Notes under the pieces: model-generated
The model's database searches: none
Told to the model about the DNA's origin: nothing
The model's input: the letters and a program-made list of their open reading frames with translations, nothing else
Assembly (NCBI GenBank): GCA_017163975.1
Contig: JAFFSR010000015.1
Coordinates: forward strand, 1,804,501-1,868,500
Direction: 5' to 3'
From: Anastatus disparis
Taxonomy: Eukaryota; Arthropoda; Insecta; Hymenoptera; Eupelmidae
DNA: 64,000 bases
Translations under genes and position numbers: made by a program
Part shown: piece after piece, positions 12,061 to 24,545 of the stretch
Position numbering within the stretch: position 1 is the first letter of the stretch
How the letters are laid out: each line of letters starts with the position of its first letter

Positions 12061-13345
12061 ATGTATTGTGATTATCTTGAAGACGATAACGATAGTGTAA
12101 GATCGGAAAATACCCCACGATCACTTACTTCCCTTTCTGATGTTTCTAACAATTTCTACGACACTGCAGACAGTCTTTATAAATTAAAAATAAATTTAAA
12201 ATCCAGTAAGATGGACAGTTTACTGAAGAAATTTAAATCCAATGAAGACATAACGCAATGCGATCAAGACGAACAAAATGTAGTGCAAGAATTGCAACGT
12301 CAAAAGGAAAAGGCCGACGCATTAGAAAAGCAATTAATATTATTTACAGAACAATTACAAATTTTCAATACTCAGATGACAGAAAATAAAAATCCACGAC
12401 CAATCCCAAGTATACCACCCGCAGTTAGAGACAACAACCCTAGGTTAAATGTTCTCCCGGGATTAACGAGAGAACATCATTTATCAATACGTGAACTCTT
12501 AACAGAGATAAGGGAATATGATGGATCAACAGATGTTAGCGCATTTATTGATCAAATCATTCACGCCTCCCGACAACTTAGCTCTGAGCAGGAAATATCA
12601 GCGCTTATACGGAAGGTAATAGCAGTTAAGCTAAAGGAAAAGGCACAAGAAGTAGTTGAAAGAAATCAAGTGACTACGGCAGTGCAACTCAAAGAATGTT
12701 TAAACACACACTTTGGAAAACTAGAACTTGAATACGATCAATTAGCTGAAATGCGTAACTCTATGAGACAGAGAACAAATGAAAAGGTGGCGGACTATAT
12801 ACAAAGATATAATAACATAAATCGTCGAATACAGATTTCAATAGATGGTTTAAACGACGATTTTAGAGATATGCACCGGAATTATGAAAATAAAAACGCG
12901 ATTTTGAAATTTATAAGAGGATTGTATCCAGAAGGCTTACGTTTAGCCGTACAACAAAATCGACCACACACTTTACTGATAGCGTATCAACAAGCTTTAT
13001 ACGAAGAAAAACTCCGAAAAGAAGATGAAGAACTTCGAAATAGAAATTATAATAAACATGAGGAGAGATCCAGAAGAGATAGATATGAAAAACATTCAAG
13101 AGATAGGAGTCATTCTAGATATGATTCAAGAAATCGTGAGAAACATTCAACACCGGATAAAAATTACACACGTGATAGAAGCTTTTCACGAGATTGACAA
13201 GAAAATTATCGATCAGATAAAAAGGAGGATAAACCTACATGCTCCCCCTGTAATAAATACGGTCATGACAAAGAGTATTGTTTTAAACATCAAAATGCAC
13301 AAAGAGTAAATTTTTGCCTCAATGCCTCAAAAAGCAAAACTTATT
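12061..13345 (+). pseudogene. gag: Gag of gypsy element 1, with in-frame TGA
   Basis: A 378-codon frame from ATG 12,061 carries an acidic N-terminus, a coiled-coil-like Q/E-rich segment (residues about 75-115), a gypsy-type capsid region (about 140-320) and an RS/RD-rich tail. A TGA at 13,195-13,197 ends it. The same frame continues directly into a CCHC zinc knuckle (CSPCNKYGHDKEYC), so the stop is a mutation. A further Gag-like C-terminus seems to lie in another frame just before the protease, implying an indel near 13,380. It would assemble the particle and package element RNA. Confidence 0.8.
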
Positions 13346-13396
13346 TAGAGGATCCGGCACCATGGTCGAAGACCCCACCCGATCGTCAGAAAACCG

Positions 13397-15580
13397 TTGG
13401 GAAAACCAGGATTACCAGACGCAATTTTTCCAACAGATGGGAAGCACTGGCATCTCTGGATGCGACCCTCAGGAACAGGAGGAAAATTATTAAAATTCTT
13501 AGTGGACACAGGAGCAGGCATAACATTCATTAAAGACAAAGTGTTGGATCTTAATACCTGCAATCCTATAAGACAAAAACCAGAAGAGAGACAAACAATA
13601 CAGATAGTTAACGGAAATCACACAATGCTTGGCAAATGTAAATTGAATGTTTTTGGAAAGGACTTAATATATCATGTCGCAAGCAATAAAATACCTCTCG
13701 ATGCCGATGGGTTATTGGGCCGAGGATGGCTACAACATTATAAAGCATTAATTGATACAGAAAAACAGAATATAAAAATTTTTGATGCACAAGACAACGC
13801 TTTACAATTCACATTCAATGAAAAACCTGTTTATGTAAATCAAGGAATCAATCTTATAAAAATAGATATAGATATACCAGATGGAGAGTACATAATAACC
13901 GATCCGAAAAATATAATAACACCAGCAATATATACAGTACAAAATAAAAGTACAACACTCAACATCGTTAATGAGTCAGTAAAGGAAATGAAAATAGATA
14001 CTGAAATAGAGATAGAAGAATTTCAAGAACAAAAACAAAATGTCTATGAAACAATTTTCCTACAGAAACAAGTATATAATAAACAAACGTTCATGACAGA
14101 AAAATACCATCGTGATAAACTTATAGATAATACACGCACATCGCATTTGCCGAGAGAACAGGCATTAGCAATACAAACATTAGTCAAAGAATACAATGAT
14201 ATTTTTCAATTAGAAGGAGATAATGCACCATCGCTCAAGAATATGTATCATCGTATAGATTAAACAATAAATCAACTAGTTGTTTCAAAATTATATCGAC
14301 ACCCATTATTTTTACATAAGGAAATAGACAGATAAATAGAAAAATTTGAAAATGAAGGTATTATAACAAAGTCAAATTCGCCTTTTGTATCACCTGTTTG
14401 GTGTGTTCCAAAGAAAATTGATGCATCAAGAATACAAAAATATAGAGTTGTAATAGATTTCAGGAAATTAAATGAGTACACACTTTAAGACAATTACCCA
14501 TTGCCGTCAATAAATGAAATCCTTGACCAATTAGGAGGTATGAGATACTTCTCTGCATTTGACTTGGCCTCGGGCTTTTATCAAGTACCAGTTTTTCTAG
14601 AACACAGAGAGCGTACTGCATTTTCTATTCATAAAGGACATTGGGAATTGAAACAAATGCCAATGGGCCTTAAAAACGCACCTGTTACATTTCAAAGAAT
14701 AATGAACTTAAAATTACAAGGATTAATAGGCACTATATGTTTCGTATACCTAGATGACATTATAGTATACTCAAAAACTTTTGAAGAGCATCTAAGGAAC
14801 TTACAGATATTATTTGATCGTCTTAGAACTGCAGGCTTAAAGTTGCAGCCTGATAAATGTGAATATGTAAAACCAGAATTAGAATATTTAGGACATCTCA
14901 TCATAGAAAAAGGAGTATATCCTAATATAAACAAATTCAAATGTATAAGAAATTACAAGCAACCTTCCAATCAAAAGGAAATCAGACAATTTCTAGGATT
15001 ATGTGGATACTATAGGAAATTTATTAAAAATTACGGTAGAATCACAGCACCTCTTAACAAACTAATAAGTAAAAATGTCACGTTTAATTTCGACGATAAA
15101 TGTAAAAATGCTTTAAAAATATTTAAGCAAAAATTAACATCATCACCGATATTAAAATACCGTAATTTAGAAGAGATGTTCATACTGACAACAGCTGCGA
15201 GTAACGAAGGACTTGGTGCAATTCTTAGTCAAGGTGATTACAAGAAAGGAAAAGATTTACCTTGCGCCTATGCTTCAAGAACACTCAATCAAGCTGAAAA
15301 GAATTATTCTACTACCGAAAAAGAATTATTAGCAGCAGTATGGGCAATGCGTCATTTTAGACATTTTCTAAATGGGGAACCTTCCATTTGAATAACAGAT
15401 CATGACCATTAGAGGGTCTCATCAAATCAAAATCACCAGAAATTGGATCTAGAATTTTTAAACTTTTATTAAAAATTACAGATTTTCAACCTATAGTAGA
15501 ATATAAAAAGGGTAAATTAAATACTAATGCCGATGCTCTTAGCCGAGCATTTGTAGCAAAAAGAGAAAACCCACGAATAA
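13397..15580 (+). pseudogene. pol: Pol of gypsy element 1: protease, RT and RNase H, broken
   Basis: The aspartic protease active site reads FLVDTGAG, with the flap-side motif LLGRGW. RT follows in the same frame, with QMPMGLKNAPVTFQ and the active site FVYLDDIIVY near 14,740-14,770. RNase H has TTAASNEGLGAILSQG, with Asp replaced at its usual first position, and NTNADALSR near 15,525. Stops occur at 14,261-14,263, about 14,330, about 14,486 and 15,389-15,391, and a frame change occurs at about 15,409. The protein-coding pattern is clear but the copy cannot make intact enzyme. Confidence 0.85.
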
Positions 15581-16037
15581 AGTACGTCAATGCTATAGAA
15601 GGTGACATAATATACAACAATACCGATTATCAGGACATGAAACATGTTTTAAAGGAAATATTGTCTAAATACACAGAGGGACAAATATTGGAGCTCAGAG
15701 GTTTCAACAAAAAAAATTCTTCGATGCTACAGATCATTTAAAGGCCATGGCAGCCAAAAGCGGTATAAAGGAAATTAAGCTTGTATATTTTCGGACAGAA
15801 ATGGAACCTAAATATAGAAAGATAGAAATAAAACAAGCATGTAAAGGAGACATTATACTAACTCCAAATGAAGAATTGATACGATCACCAATAAATTATT
15901 GACGTAATCATTACCCTAATTATAAAGTAGAAATTATAGAATTAAGAAATTTTGACGACGCTTCAGCTCAAGATTTATTATCAAAACTTGCTAGTTTCCC
16001 AAGAAGAATACGAATTAAGAGTCTAGCACAGACTCAT

Positions 16038-17048
16038 GTGGATTGTGAAAAAACTAGAAAAACATTAATAGCAAGAGCCCATAGCGAAGCTCATTGGGCT
16101 TATGATAAAACTATGTTTCAACTTCGTAAATATTGTTGTGAAACAAAAGCAGAAGAGGTTAAAAATTGGATCGATACTTGCGAATACCGTACAGAAAGAA
16201 ATTTTAATAGTAGATTCAAAGCTCCAGGTACTATTATTAATGCGCTAAAAGATATCAACGATTCATGGTATATAGATCATGCCGAAGAAAAAGGAATAAA
16301 ATTACTTTTTATTATAGAAGCGCTTTCAAGATATGCTAAAGTTCATCAATTGAAAAATCTAGATCAAACTACGCAATCTATGGAAGATTTGATGAGTGAA
16401 TGGGGAACACCAAAGAAAATAATCAGTGACAATGCAGCTACGTTTACATCAAGGCCGTTTCAAAATTTATTTGAAAAACATAAAATAGAATATATACCAA
16501 TGACTTCATTACATCCGCAATCGAATGGTATAGTAGAAAGACTTATAGGAACTTTGAAGAAAAGAATAATCGGAGCAGTTCCAAACAATAAAAGCTTTTA
16601 CCCAATTATTACTGCTTATAATAGAACAATACATCCTACAACAAAATATATACCTTATGAATTATTCTTTAGACGAATCCTACCTAAAGAAAATTTTAAT
16701 TTTGACAAGTTAAATTCATTTAATAAGCGATTGGAAGAAAATACAAAGAAAGCAAAAGAAGCAAGAGAAAATATACAAAGACAAAAGGAAATTAATGAAA
16801 ACACAGTAGATAATAGACAAACTTCAAGAATCAACCCACAACCAGGGGATCGGGTAAATTTTAGAACATCACGCGGATTTATAGGGCCAGCAACAATTCT
16901 TACAGTCAATAATGAAAGGCATACAGTTCAGCTTTTATTTAAAACAAAAATTCTTAGACGACATTTTAATGAGATCACGCTTATCTCGAATCCCTTCTTT
17001 GTTACAGATGAAGGCGACAATGATAATATTAACAGTCATTCTAATTGA
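16038..17048 (+). CDS. Integrase part of gypsy element 1 Pol
   Basis: 336 codons. The N-terminal zinc-binding region is only partly kept (HSEAHWAYDK, then CCETKAEEVKNWIDTCEYR, where the last Cys position reads Arg). The catalytic core shows the first Asp in YIDHAEE, the second in IISDNAATF and Glu in SNGIVERLIG. The C-terminus includes a basic linker and GPATILTV. It is separated from RT/RNase H by several stops between 15,640 and 16,037, so it is a remnant of the Pol polyprotein. It overlaps the start of env. Confidence 0.8.
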   Translation: MDCEKTRKTLIARAHSEAHWAYDKTMFQLRKYCCETKAEEVKNWIDTCEYRTERNFNSRFKAPGTIINALKDINDSWYIDHAEEKGIKLLFIIEALSRYAKVHQLKNLDQTTQSMEDLMSEWGTPKKIISDNAATFTSRPFQNLFEKHKIEYIPMTSLHPQSNGIVERLIGTLKKRIIGAVPNNKSFYPIITAYNRTIHPTTKYIPYELFFRRILPKENFNFDKLNSFNKRLEENTKKAKEARENIQRQKEINENTVDNRQTSRINPQPGDRVNFRTSRGFIGPATILTVNNERHTVQLLFKTKILRRHFNEITLISNPFFVTDEGDNDNINSHSN

Positions 17049-17628
17049 CATGTTTCATCACTGCAAAGCAGATATAGAAATTTCACCAGCTTATATACCA
17101 ATACTACAGAAAAAATACGGAACTGCTTATGTGTTCGAAGATACTTGGACTATTCTTAATTATATAAATCTTACAGCCCTTATACAAAATAGAATAGACA
17201 TGCAAAATCGATTAACAAAAATCAAAGAAGTATGTAATAATGTTCACTGTACTGCAAAAGATTTCATAATGCATCAAGACAAACGACTACATAAATTATT
17301 CGCAAGATTATCTTTATTTTTACACTCAGAAGGCAACAGAAAGAAGATAGGACTATTCAACTTTGTGGGAACAGCGAGTAAATTTTTATTTGGTACCTTA
17401 AATTCTGATGATGCTGACTCTATAAATCAAGAGATAGACAAACTATACAAACATACAGAAGATTCGTTAATAGCATTTGAAAATCAAACATTGTTTATGA
17501 AAGAGACCTTCGATTCATTTACAAAGGAGTTCTATATATTTAAAGAAAATAAAGATGAATTAATAAACTGGAGTCTTGGAATATCAGTAATGCTCAACAA
17601 TTATCAAGGCAACCAAATTGTATTATAA
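16912..17628 (+). pseudogene. env: Envelope-like protein, truncated
   Basis: The frame overlaps the integrase C-terminus. A signal-peptide-like stretch (MIILTVILIDMFHHCKA) starts at about codon 36. Further on a basic tetrad RKKI precedes a glycine/phenylalanine-rich stretch (GLFNFVGTASKFLFG), the layout of the cleavage site and fusion segment in insect errantivirus Env proteins related to baculovirus F. The last basic position of the site is not basic, and the frame ends at 238 codons with no transmembrane anchor because the element is cut here. Non-functional. Confidence 0.7.
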
Positions 17629-18720
17629 CCAAACACCCACGCACAACCACATACAACCACATACAACGAAACACACGCATACACACACAGACTCACTCTC
17701 ACACACACTCAAATGTACATGCGCGCGTATACAGACACATGTATAAACATACACACATACATACGTAAATATACATTCACCAACAATTACATTGAATATC
17801 TCACTAAAGCACAGAGAAATATACTGATAAACACACACACACAAACACAATAAACTTATGATAAAATTTGCACACCTATCGTAATTCATATACTTATCAA
17901 CACACATACATACCGATATTTACGCTACCACCGAAACTCAAATGAAAACACATGCATACTTACTTATAAACAGGCAATCAACAAACATAAACTTTTACTC
18001 CACAACGAACACATATTAACTGACATGGACAAACCCACTTACACACGCAAAAAAATATACCTAGAGAAACAAATACAATACAAGACACTTTTCAACCAAG
18101 ATAAACACTTGATCGATACACACTTCTACACCATATATTTACAAACACATACATGAACGCACATACACATACACACACGCAAACATACATGTACACACAC
18201 ATACATACACTTACACGCCGGCGCTTGAACACATACACACATACAAACACACACACATACACACCAATCAGTACGCAATTCACCAACATGAACTTCTTGA
18301 CTGCTATAGTAATATACTTAAAGACACCGACATACCTACAACACACATAAAAGCGTACACATACGTAACAACAATACACATTACGACTCGCTTTTTAACT
18401 GACACGGACATTTTCTCGAGTATACTATCATACAAGCGCACTACATATAGCGCCCTTAATTACTTATATACTTATAGACAAAAATGAACAAACTAATACG
18501 CATACAGAAACATACACAGTGGCACGAATATAAAATGATACACTTTTTAAGTGACGTGAACAGTTTCACTAATACACATACACACGATATATACGCACAC
18601 GCATGCACGCACATACATACACACACATACTATACATACACACAACACGCACTTATACACACACGCATAATACATAGACAAACAAATACACACACCTACA
18701 TAATATACACGTACACAAAT

Positions 18721-18751
<31 letters not shown>

Positions 18752-19275
18752 TACAAAAACACCCACGCACAACCACGTACAACCACATACAACGAAACAC
18801 ACGCATACACACACACACACACAAACACGTGCACACACACACACATACACACCAAATTGTACGCAATTTACCAACATAAACCTCGTCACTGCTATAAACA
18901 TATACTTATAGACACCTACAAACACACTAATACAAAAAAACATACACATTCGTGATAATCATACAGTACGACCTACTTCTTAGTTGACACGGACATACAC
19001 ATACACGTATGCATTTTAACTTACATACACATGTACACAACTATACATAAATAATCGTATGCGCGCACAGCACAAATACACAAATACACAAATTTATACC
19101 AATACACAAAAACACCATAACATACACGTACATCAATTCGTATGAATACGCATATCAACTGACAAAAGACTACACGCATAACTCACCTACGGACATCATA
19201 ATCGTTTACTAACACCGACACACACACTCACACTCACACACACACACACACGCACGCATACACCAATGACACATT
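17629..19275. repeat. AC-rich complex satellite, right block
   Basis: It uses the same building blocks as 9590-10,858. The 17,633-17,700 segment (ACACCCACGCACAACCACAT...) is repeated at about 18,750-18,830, and the CTTTTTAACTGAC...TTTTC block recurs near 18,390, 18,540 and 18,972. The mosaic of unit types suggests a higher-order satellite interrupted by the gypsy element. Reading frames here are artefacts. Confidence 0.8.
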
Positions 19276-19868
19276 CACACTCTAATTATAATTTAATTTT
19301 GTTTAATATTATAATGTTAAAACGTAATATTAATAAATTAAATTATGTGAAAACGGTTATTAATCACAATGGCTAATGTATTTTTAAAATGTCTGAATCA
19401 AAATAAATAAAACTATTCTCATGAAACATATGAAATAATAATTTAATTAATTATTGACAATCAATTTACACAAATTTGATCATATATATTTTGAGGTATT
19501 TGTATTTAAACAGAAAGTTATTACTTTAAAATTGTTCAAAGATTATTTGAACGTTAACATTGTAATATATCACTGATGTTTGATCTAAAAAATAATAATG
19601 ATCATTTTTAAAAATTCAAATCAATGAATTTTAATTTTAACGCTATTTTATATTGACCAATAAAAGTTATAGCTTTGCATGTTCTAATAAATTGATTTAT
19701 CAATTGTCAAGGGATAAAATTGCCTGATTGATGGGCTTTTAAAAAAACTTTATACAATGTACACTTTACACTTAAATAAAATATCATGTAATATAAAATA
19801 ATTAATCTTTTTATTTAATAATTATTTCATGCATTTAGTTTTTTTAAATAATACACATATACAGAATA

Positions 19869-19924
<56 letters not shown>

Positions 19925-20012
19925 GTAAAATAAGGATTTAAGCAACTTCCACCCCCTCCCTTGGCCGCCCTAACCCTCCCTCGATATAGCTACTCCTCAA
20001 ATTACATTGAAG
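19276..20012. other. AT-rich non-coding with (TA)n run
   Basis: No gene. A (TA)n microsatellite at about 19,873-19,921 is followed by a short C-rich segment (CCACCCCCTCCCTTGGCC). Confidence 0.6.
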
Positions 20013-20019
20013 TTCTTCT

Positions 20020-20218
20020 TTTTTTTTTTTTTTTAATTTAACGTCGCTGTATTTCATGCTATTGTTGCGATGCTAATTAGCGACGAAGTGTGTTTGCGAA
20101 CTAAGCACATGTAACGTGCAATGGTACTTGTATTATTTGGCCGAGAGCTGGAATTGATCTTGGTGCCTCGAAATTAGGAATCCATCGCTCTACCGAATGA
20201 GCCACTGACGACCTTTAA
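20020..20218 (-). mobile_element. tRNA-derived SINE with target duplication
   Basis: Read on the minus strand it starts GGTCGTCAGTGGCTCATTCG, a tRNA-like head. The RNA polymerase III A-box region reads TGGCTCATTCGGTAGAGC and the B-box region AGATCAATTCC. A unique body with TCGCTAATTAGCATCG follows, then GACGTTAAATT plus poly-A. TTCTTCT flanks both ends (20,013-20,019 and 20,219-20,225), a plausible target-site duplication. The family's tail also occurs at 7529-7643. Confidence 0.8.
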
Positions 20219-20229
20219 TTCTTCTCCTA

Positions 20230-21120
20230 AATTGTTATTTACTTTATTTGAAACAAAAAGGCCTTCCTTTGCTCAACCCCCTAAAACGTTACACCCACCC
20301 CCTTTTATTTATGTGCCCTTCCCCCTCAGCTCCATCTCACACCTTTTACTTACTTCAATATTCTGTTATAATAACGAAGATTGATCATTTACATTTCATT
20401 ATTGTAATTATAATTATAACTAATAGATAATACAAAACTTCTTCTCTCAATTACATGTAAGTCTGATATTATATTACAATAATAAAAAAATAATATTCCC
20501 ATCAATATTTTATTAATATGATTACAATTACGATTAATTGATAATATTCAGCTTCCTTTCTTCATTTACTTAACTAATATAAATATAGTGATATTCATAT
20601 CTTTTACATTAACATTTATCTTAACATTTATTTTAATTATAATAATATAATTTATTTGCATTTGATCATCATTGAGTAAAATTTTTAGCAAAATGTTGAC
20701 TTGATTGTTATTCTGTGATATAGAAGTATGCTTTTGCGCTAAAAATTACTATTCCAATGAATTTATTGTTGGTCACCAAGGGCAACAAATTCATTGTTGT
20801 ACGAGATGAATCATCATTTTTAACAAAGTCTAATCTTCTTTTATTTATTAGAAATGAGACACAAAAATCCATTTTGTTAATAAACGCTATAGCTTTTACA
20901 TGTATCGTCACGATATTGATCGACAACAATTGAACCTAGCAAAGTCTATACTTCAGAAACTACATAATTATTTACGGTATGATTCAAAAACTTTTATAAT
21001 ATGTTGTTAGAATTAGCTTCGTTGCAGTTCCAAGGAATGAATAAAGAAAAAAAATTACTACTATTATATTGAAGTGAAGAATTAGAACCTTTTTCTTTTT
21101 TACGCCAATATCTTTTACAT
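20230..21120. other. AT-rich non-coding stretch
   Basis: No supported gene, terminal repeat or strong structure seen. The short frames are not conserved-looking. Confidence 0.5.
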
Positions 21121-21660
21121 TATTATCACATACTTACATACACATACACAGGTGCACCTTTAAGATACAGATAGACACATACATATACATTCATACACAT
21201 ACACACATACATATACATTCATACATATACACATATACATATACATTCATACACATACACACATACACATATATATATATATATATATATATACGTATCA
21301 ATACACATGCACTTACCCATATACACATACACATACATACAATATCCGTCACTCCATCCCCATCTCTCCGTCTCCGTCTCTCCATCTATATCTCTTCTAC
21401 TTCGTCGCTCCGTCTCCATCTTTGTCTTGCCGGCTCTCCGTCTCTGTCTCTCCGTTACCGTCTATCCGTCTCCCATATTACTTTATTATATATATAATCT
21501 AATAATATATTACTACCATTCTATTAACGTGAAGAATGAAGCCTTTTTTTCTCCCAGGAATATATATATATATATAAATATATACACACTCACACACTTG
21601 CACCTACACATATGCACATTCACATGCATGCATACATGTATACATACACTCACACACATA
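21120..21660. repeat. Mixed CA and CTCCGT satellite
   Basis: ACATACACATACAC-type repeats (21,125-21,340), a (TA)n run near 21,271-21,294, then a degenerate hexameric TCTCCGTC array (21,345-21,475), then more CA repeats up to the solo LTR. The same CA-plus-CTCCGT pairing recurs at 24,150-24,545. Confidence 0.75.
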
Positions 21661-21826
21661 TGTTAACCGTTAGAACTGAATTTATTAATTTGTAAAGTTT
21701 AATTTATTAAACTTTATTTAATAAACTTGATTTATTGATTTTATGAATTTTTAATTGTTATTGTAACTTATTTTTGTAATTGAGGACGTTGGTGCTTTAG
21801 TATAGGTATCCACAAATAAAAGAATA

Positions 21827-21871
<45 letters not shown>

Positions 21872-22289
21872 TGAATTGAACTTATCTTTATTTCTCCTTC
21901 TTAACCTTTAGTACAATAATTTTAGGCGGTGCGTAGCCTTAGATGGTAAGTATGAAAATTAAACTTGCGAGCTAAAGACTCTTGGGTTTTTATACTATGG
22001 TAAAAGACAGTTGCATTCTTTCGTATGTATGATATTATTGATACTTTTATAATTTCGAGCAAAAGATTGATTGAATTTTGCATATGATGCAGTTTAGAGT
22101 TCGATCGCCTCTAATGCATCGCATTCTCGTGTGTCGCATTCTCGCGAATGTATAACGTTACTGTTTGCTATTGCAGTCTCGAGGTAAAAGACTTGACATA
22201 TGATGCATACGGAGTTCAATCACTCTTGAGTATAATGTGCTAGATGAATATACGTATGAATGTGATATGAATGTTTGTCTTTGTTTACA
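21661..22289 (-). mobile_element. Solo LTR of gypsy element 1 family, inverted
   Basis: Reverse complement of the 10,859-11,483 LTR with scattered substitutions and a longer (TA)n run (21,831-21,867). Bounded TGTTAACC...TTGTTTACA, i.e. TG...CA on its own strand. CATA directly flanks both sides (21,657-21,660 and 22,290-22,293), a 4 bp target duplication. This indicates an insertion reduced to one LTR by recombination. Confidence 0.88.
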
Positions 22290-22303
22290 CATACACATTC
22301 ATG

Positions 22304-22308
<5 letters not shown>

Positions 22309-22367
<59 letters not shown>
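22309..22367. repeat. (TA)n microsatellite
   Basis: About 58 bp of TA repeats immediately left of the fold-back element, whose insertion may have been into TA-rich sequence. Confidence 0.9.
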
Positions 22368-22370
<3 letters not shown>

Positions 22371-24111
22371 CGCCTCCTAATCATAAGATTCTACTTCAGA
22401 AGTGCTCGCAACAAAATGCTATTTCAAATCCAATTCAATAAAAGTCTCTTTCGAATCATAATGCAACACAATGCTGATTCCCGTAACACGTCAACAAAAT
22501 TCTCCTTCATAGACCAGTGCAACATAATTCTATTTCGGTGACCAATGCAATACAATTCTCATTCGAGCTCAGTACAATATAATTCTAACTCGTCGGACAG
22601 CGCAAGAAAATTCTACTTCGGATGTTAGAACAACAAAATTCTGTTTCGGAGAAATAAGAATTTACGATTGTTCTAAATTATTAGCATGCATAATTGATAA
22701 TCTATTATTATTAAAATATATTGTATTAAACAGTAATGATATTATATTTTAATGCTATTAATACAAAAAAATATATAGTGATATAAATATGAATATATTC
22801 AATAAGCACGTACGAAAAAACTCGGACATTCTTAAAATGTTCTACGTGAAATAACAATCTGAAAAAATTCACAGCTACTCTTTGGACTAAATAGAATCAT
22901 TTTAAGGGGACTTGTTTTTATATTTTTTTTTCGCTCCACTCTAATATATAGGCTTGTCTCTGAAACTTTTCACTTTTCAGTTATTGAAAAAAAATTATTC
23001 AAAAACATCATGAGAAAGTTAAAAGTTTTGAAGATTTGCCGATGTACATTATATTATCAAATACATTCTTATATATAAACATACGATAATTATTTAATGA
23101 AAATAAATGATGAATAAGTTTAGAAATTTTTTATCTTTTTCAGTTTATTTGGAAAACTGTTGAAAATATTAATAGCTTTGACATAGCTATTCTTACTACT
23201 AAAAGTTTGAATTTTTCGTCGTAGGATAATATTTTTATGTACAGTACCGGCCAATAATTCTGAGCAGGTTATCAAATTTTTGCTTCGACTTTGAAAAAGC
23301 ATATCTCCTTCAATTTTGATCCTAGAAAAATTTTAAAAAGCATTTTAAAGTATTCTTTAAAGCTTTCTTTTTGGCTTACTTACATTTTTTTAATGATATG
23401 TAAAAAAAAATAGCCGCTTAGGTAATTTTAAAATTTTTTCACTTTTGCATTTTTGTTCAATCAGCTGTAGTTTTTTAATAATTGAGCTAGAAAAAATTTG
23501 AAAAAGATTTGAAAAGGGCTTCAAAAATTCTGTATGCAGCTATTTTTTAAAAAAATTTATACATTATTTTTTGTCAAGTTTTAAGCACTTAAACTTATAG
23601 ATCTAATACTTTTGCAGTTGTAAAAAACACTTAAATAGTAAGTAGAAGGTGTATATAGGTGTAGTAGTAATTTAATTTTAATAGGAAATTATAACTATTC
23701 ATTATTAATAATAAAACATAATAAAGTATGAAACAACAAAAAGATTTATTTTGTAAAAATGTTGTCGTAGAAATCAAAAGTTTTGAATTATAATAATAAT
23801 AAATTGATTAATATTATAAATTAATATTTACAAAACAGAATTTTGTTGTTCTAACATCCGAAGTAGAATTTTGTTGCGCTGTTCGACGAGTTAGAATTAT
23901 ACTGTACTGATCTCGAATGAGAATTGTATTGCATTGGTCACCGAAATAGAATTGTGTTGCACTGGTCTGTGAAGGAGAATTTTGTTGACGCGTTACGGAA
24001 ATCAGCATTGTGTTGCATTATGATTCGAAAGAAACTTTTATTGAGTTGGATTTGAAATAGCATTTTGTTGCGAGCACTTCTAAAGTAGAATCTTATGATT
24101 AGGAGGCGTCG
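22368..24111. mobile_element. Fold-back element with 280 bp inverted repeats made of 27-28 bp subrepeats
   Basis: The left arm (22,368-22,650) starts CGACGCCTCCTAATCATAAG and the right arm (23,829-24,111) ends with its reverse complement. Each arm holds about nine degenerate units beginning CAACAAAATTCTNNTTC, with left-arm starts at 22,409, 22,436, 22,464, 22,492, 22,520, 22,548, 22,575, 22,603 and 22,631. The 1.2 kb interior is AT-rich and non-coding. It contains ACAGTACCGGCCAATAATTC at 23,241, reminiscent of a Tc1/mariner terminus, but no partner end was found. Confidence 0.8.
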
Positions 24112-24149
24112 ATATATTCTCATGTATATTTTGACGCATACGTGTCAGA

Positions 24150-24545
24150 TGAACACATACACACATATACACATACACACAAATACACATATACACATAC
24201 ACATATTCACATATGCACATACACATACAGAACATTCGCCTCTCCATCTCCGTCACTCCGTCTCTCTGTTTCTGTTTCTTTTTCTCCGTCTATGCGTCTC
24301 CCTATCTCTGTCCCTATGACTATGTGTCTCTGTCTCTGTCTCTCTATCTATGTCTCTCCCTCTATGTCTTTCTGTCTCCGTTCCTGCGACTCCTTTTTTT
24401 CGTCTTTGTTTCTCTGTCTCTGTCTCTACGTTTTCGTGTCTCCGTCTCTCTATGTTCTTCTCTCTGTCTCTTCGTCTCCGTCTCTGTGTCTTCTTCTCTA
24501 CTTCTCCGTTCCTACGTCTCCATTTTTTCATATTCGTCCCGCTGT
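24150..24545. repeat. CA then CTCCGT satellite, second copy
   Basis: ACATACACATATAC-type repeats to about 24,235, then a degenerate TCTCYGTC array to about 24,545. It mirrors 21,120-21,475 in order and orientation. Reading frames across it (Ser/Leu or Arg/Glu-rich) are artefacts. Confidence 0.8.

Larger units (their letters stand above)
10859..17628 (+). mobile_element. Errantivirus-like Ty3/gypsy retrotransposon, truncated at 3' end
   Basis: Order: LTR (10,859-11,483), primer binding site, gag, pol with protease-RT-RNase H-integrase, then a partial env. No 3' LTR follows; the element breaks off in env at about 17,628 and continues into AC-rich satellite. Gag and pol carry several stops and at least one frameshift, so this copy is old. 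An LTR of the same family lies inverted at 21,661-22,289. Env in the order gag-pol-env places it with insect endogenous retrovirus-like gypsies. Confidence 0.9.

Noticed and set aside
20140..20218. Functional tRNA gene
   Set aside because: The A and B boxes fit, but the arms do not fold well by eye and the sequence continues into a body and poly-A tail with a target duplication, so it is a SINE head.
22409..22650. Regular 27-28 bp repeats resembling a CRISPR array
   Set aside because: The units are degenerate, mirrored in an inverted arm, in nuclear insect-type DNA and with no cas genes; they are subrepeats of a fold-back element.
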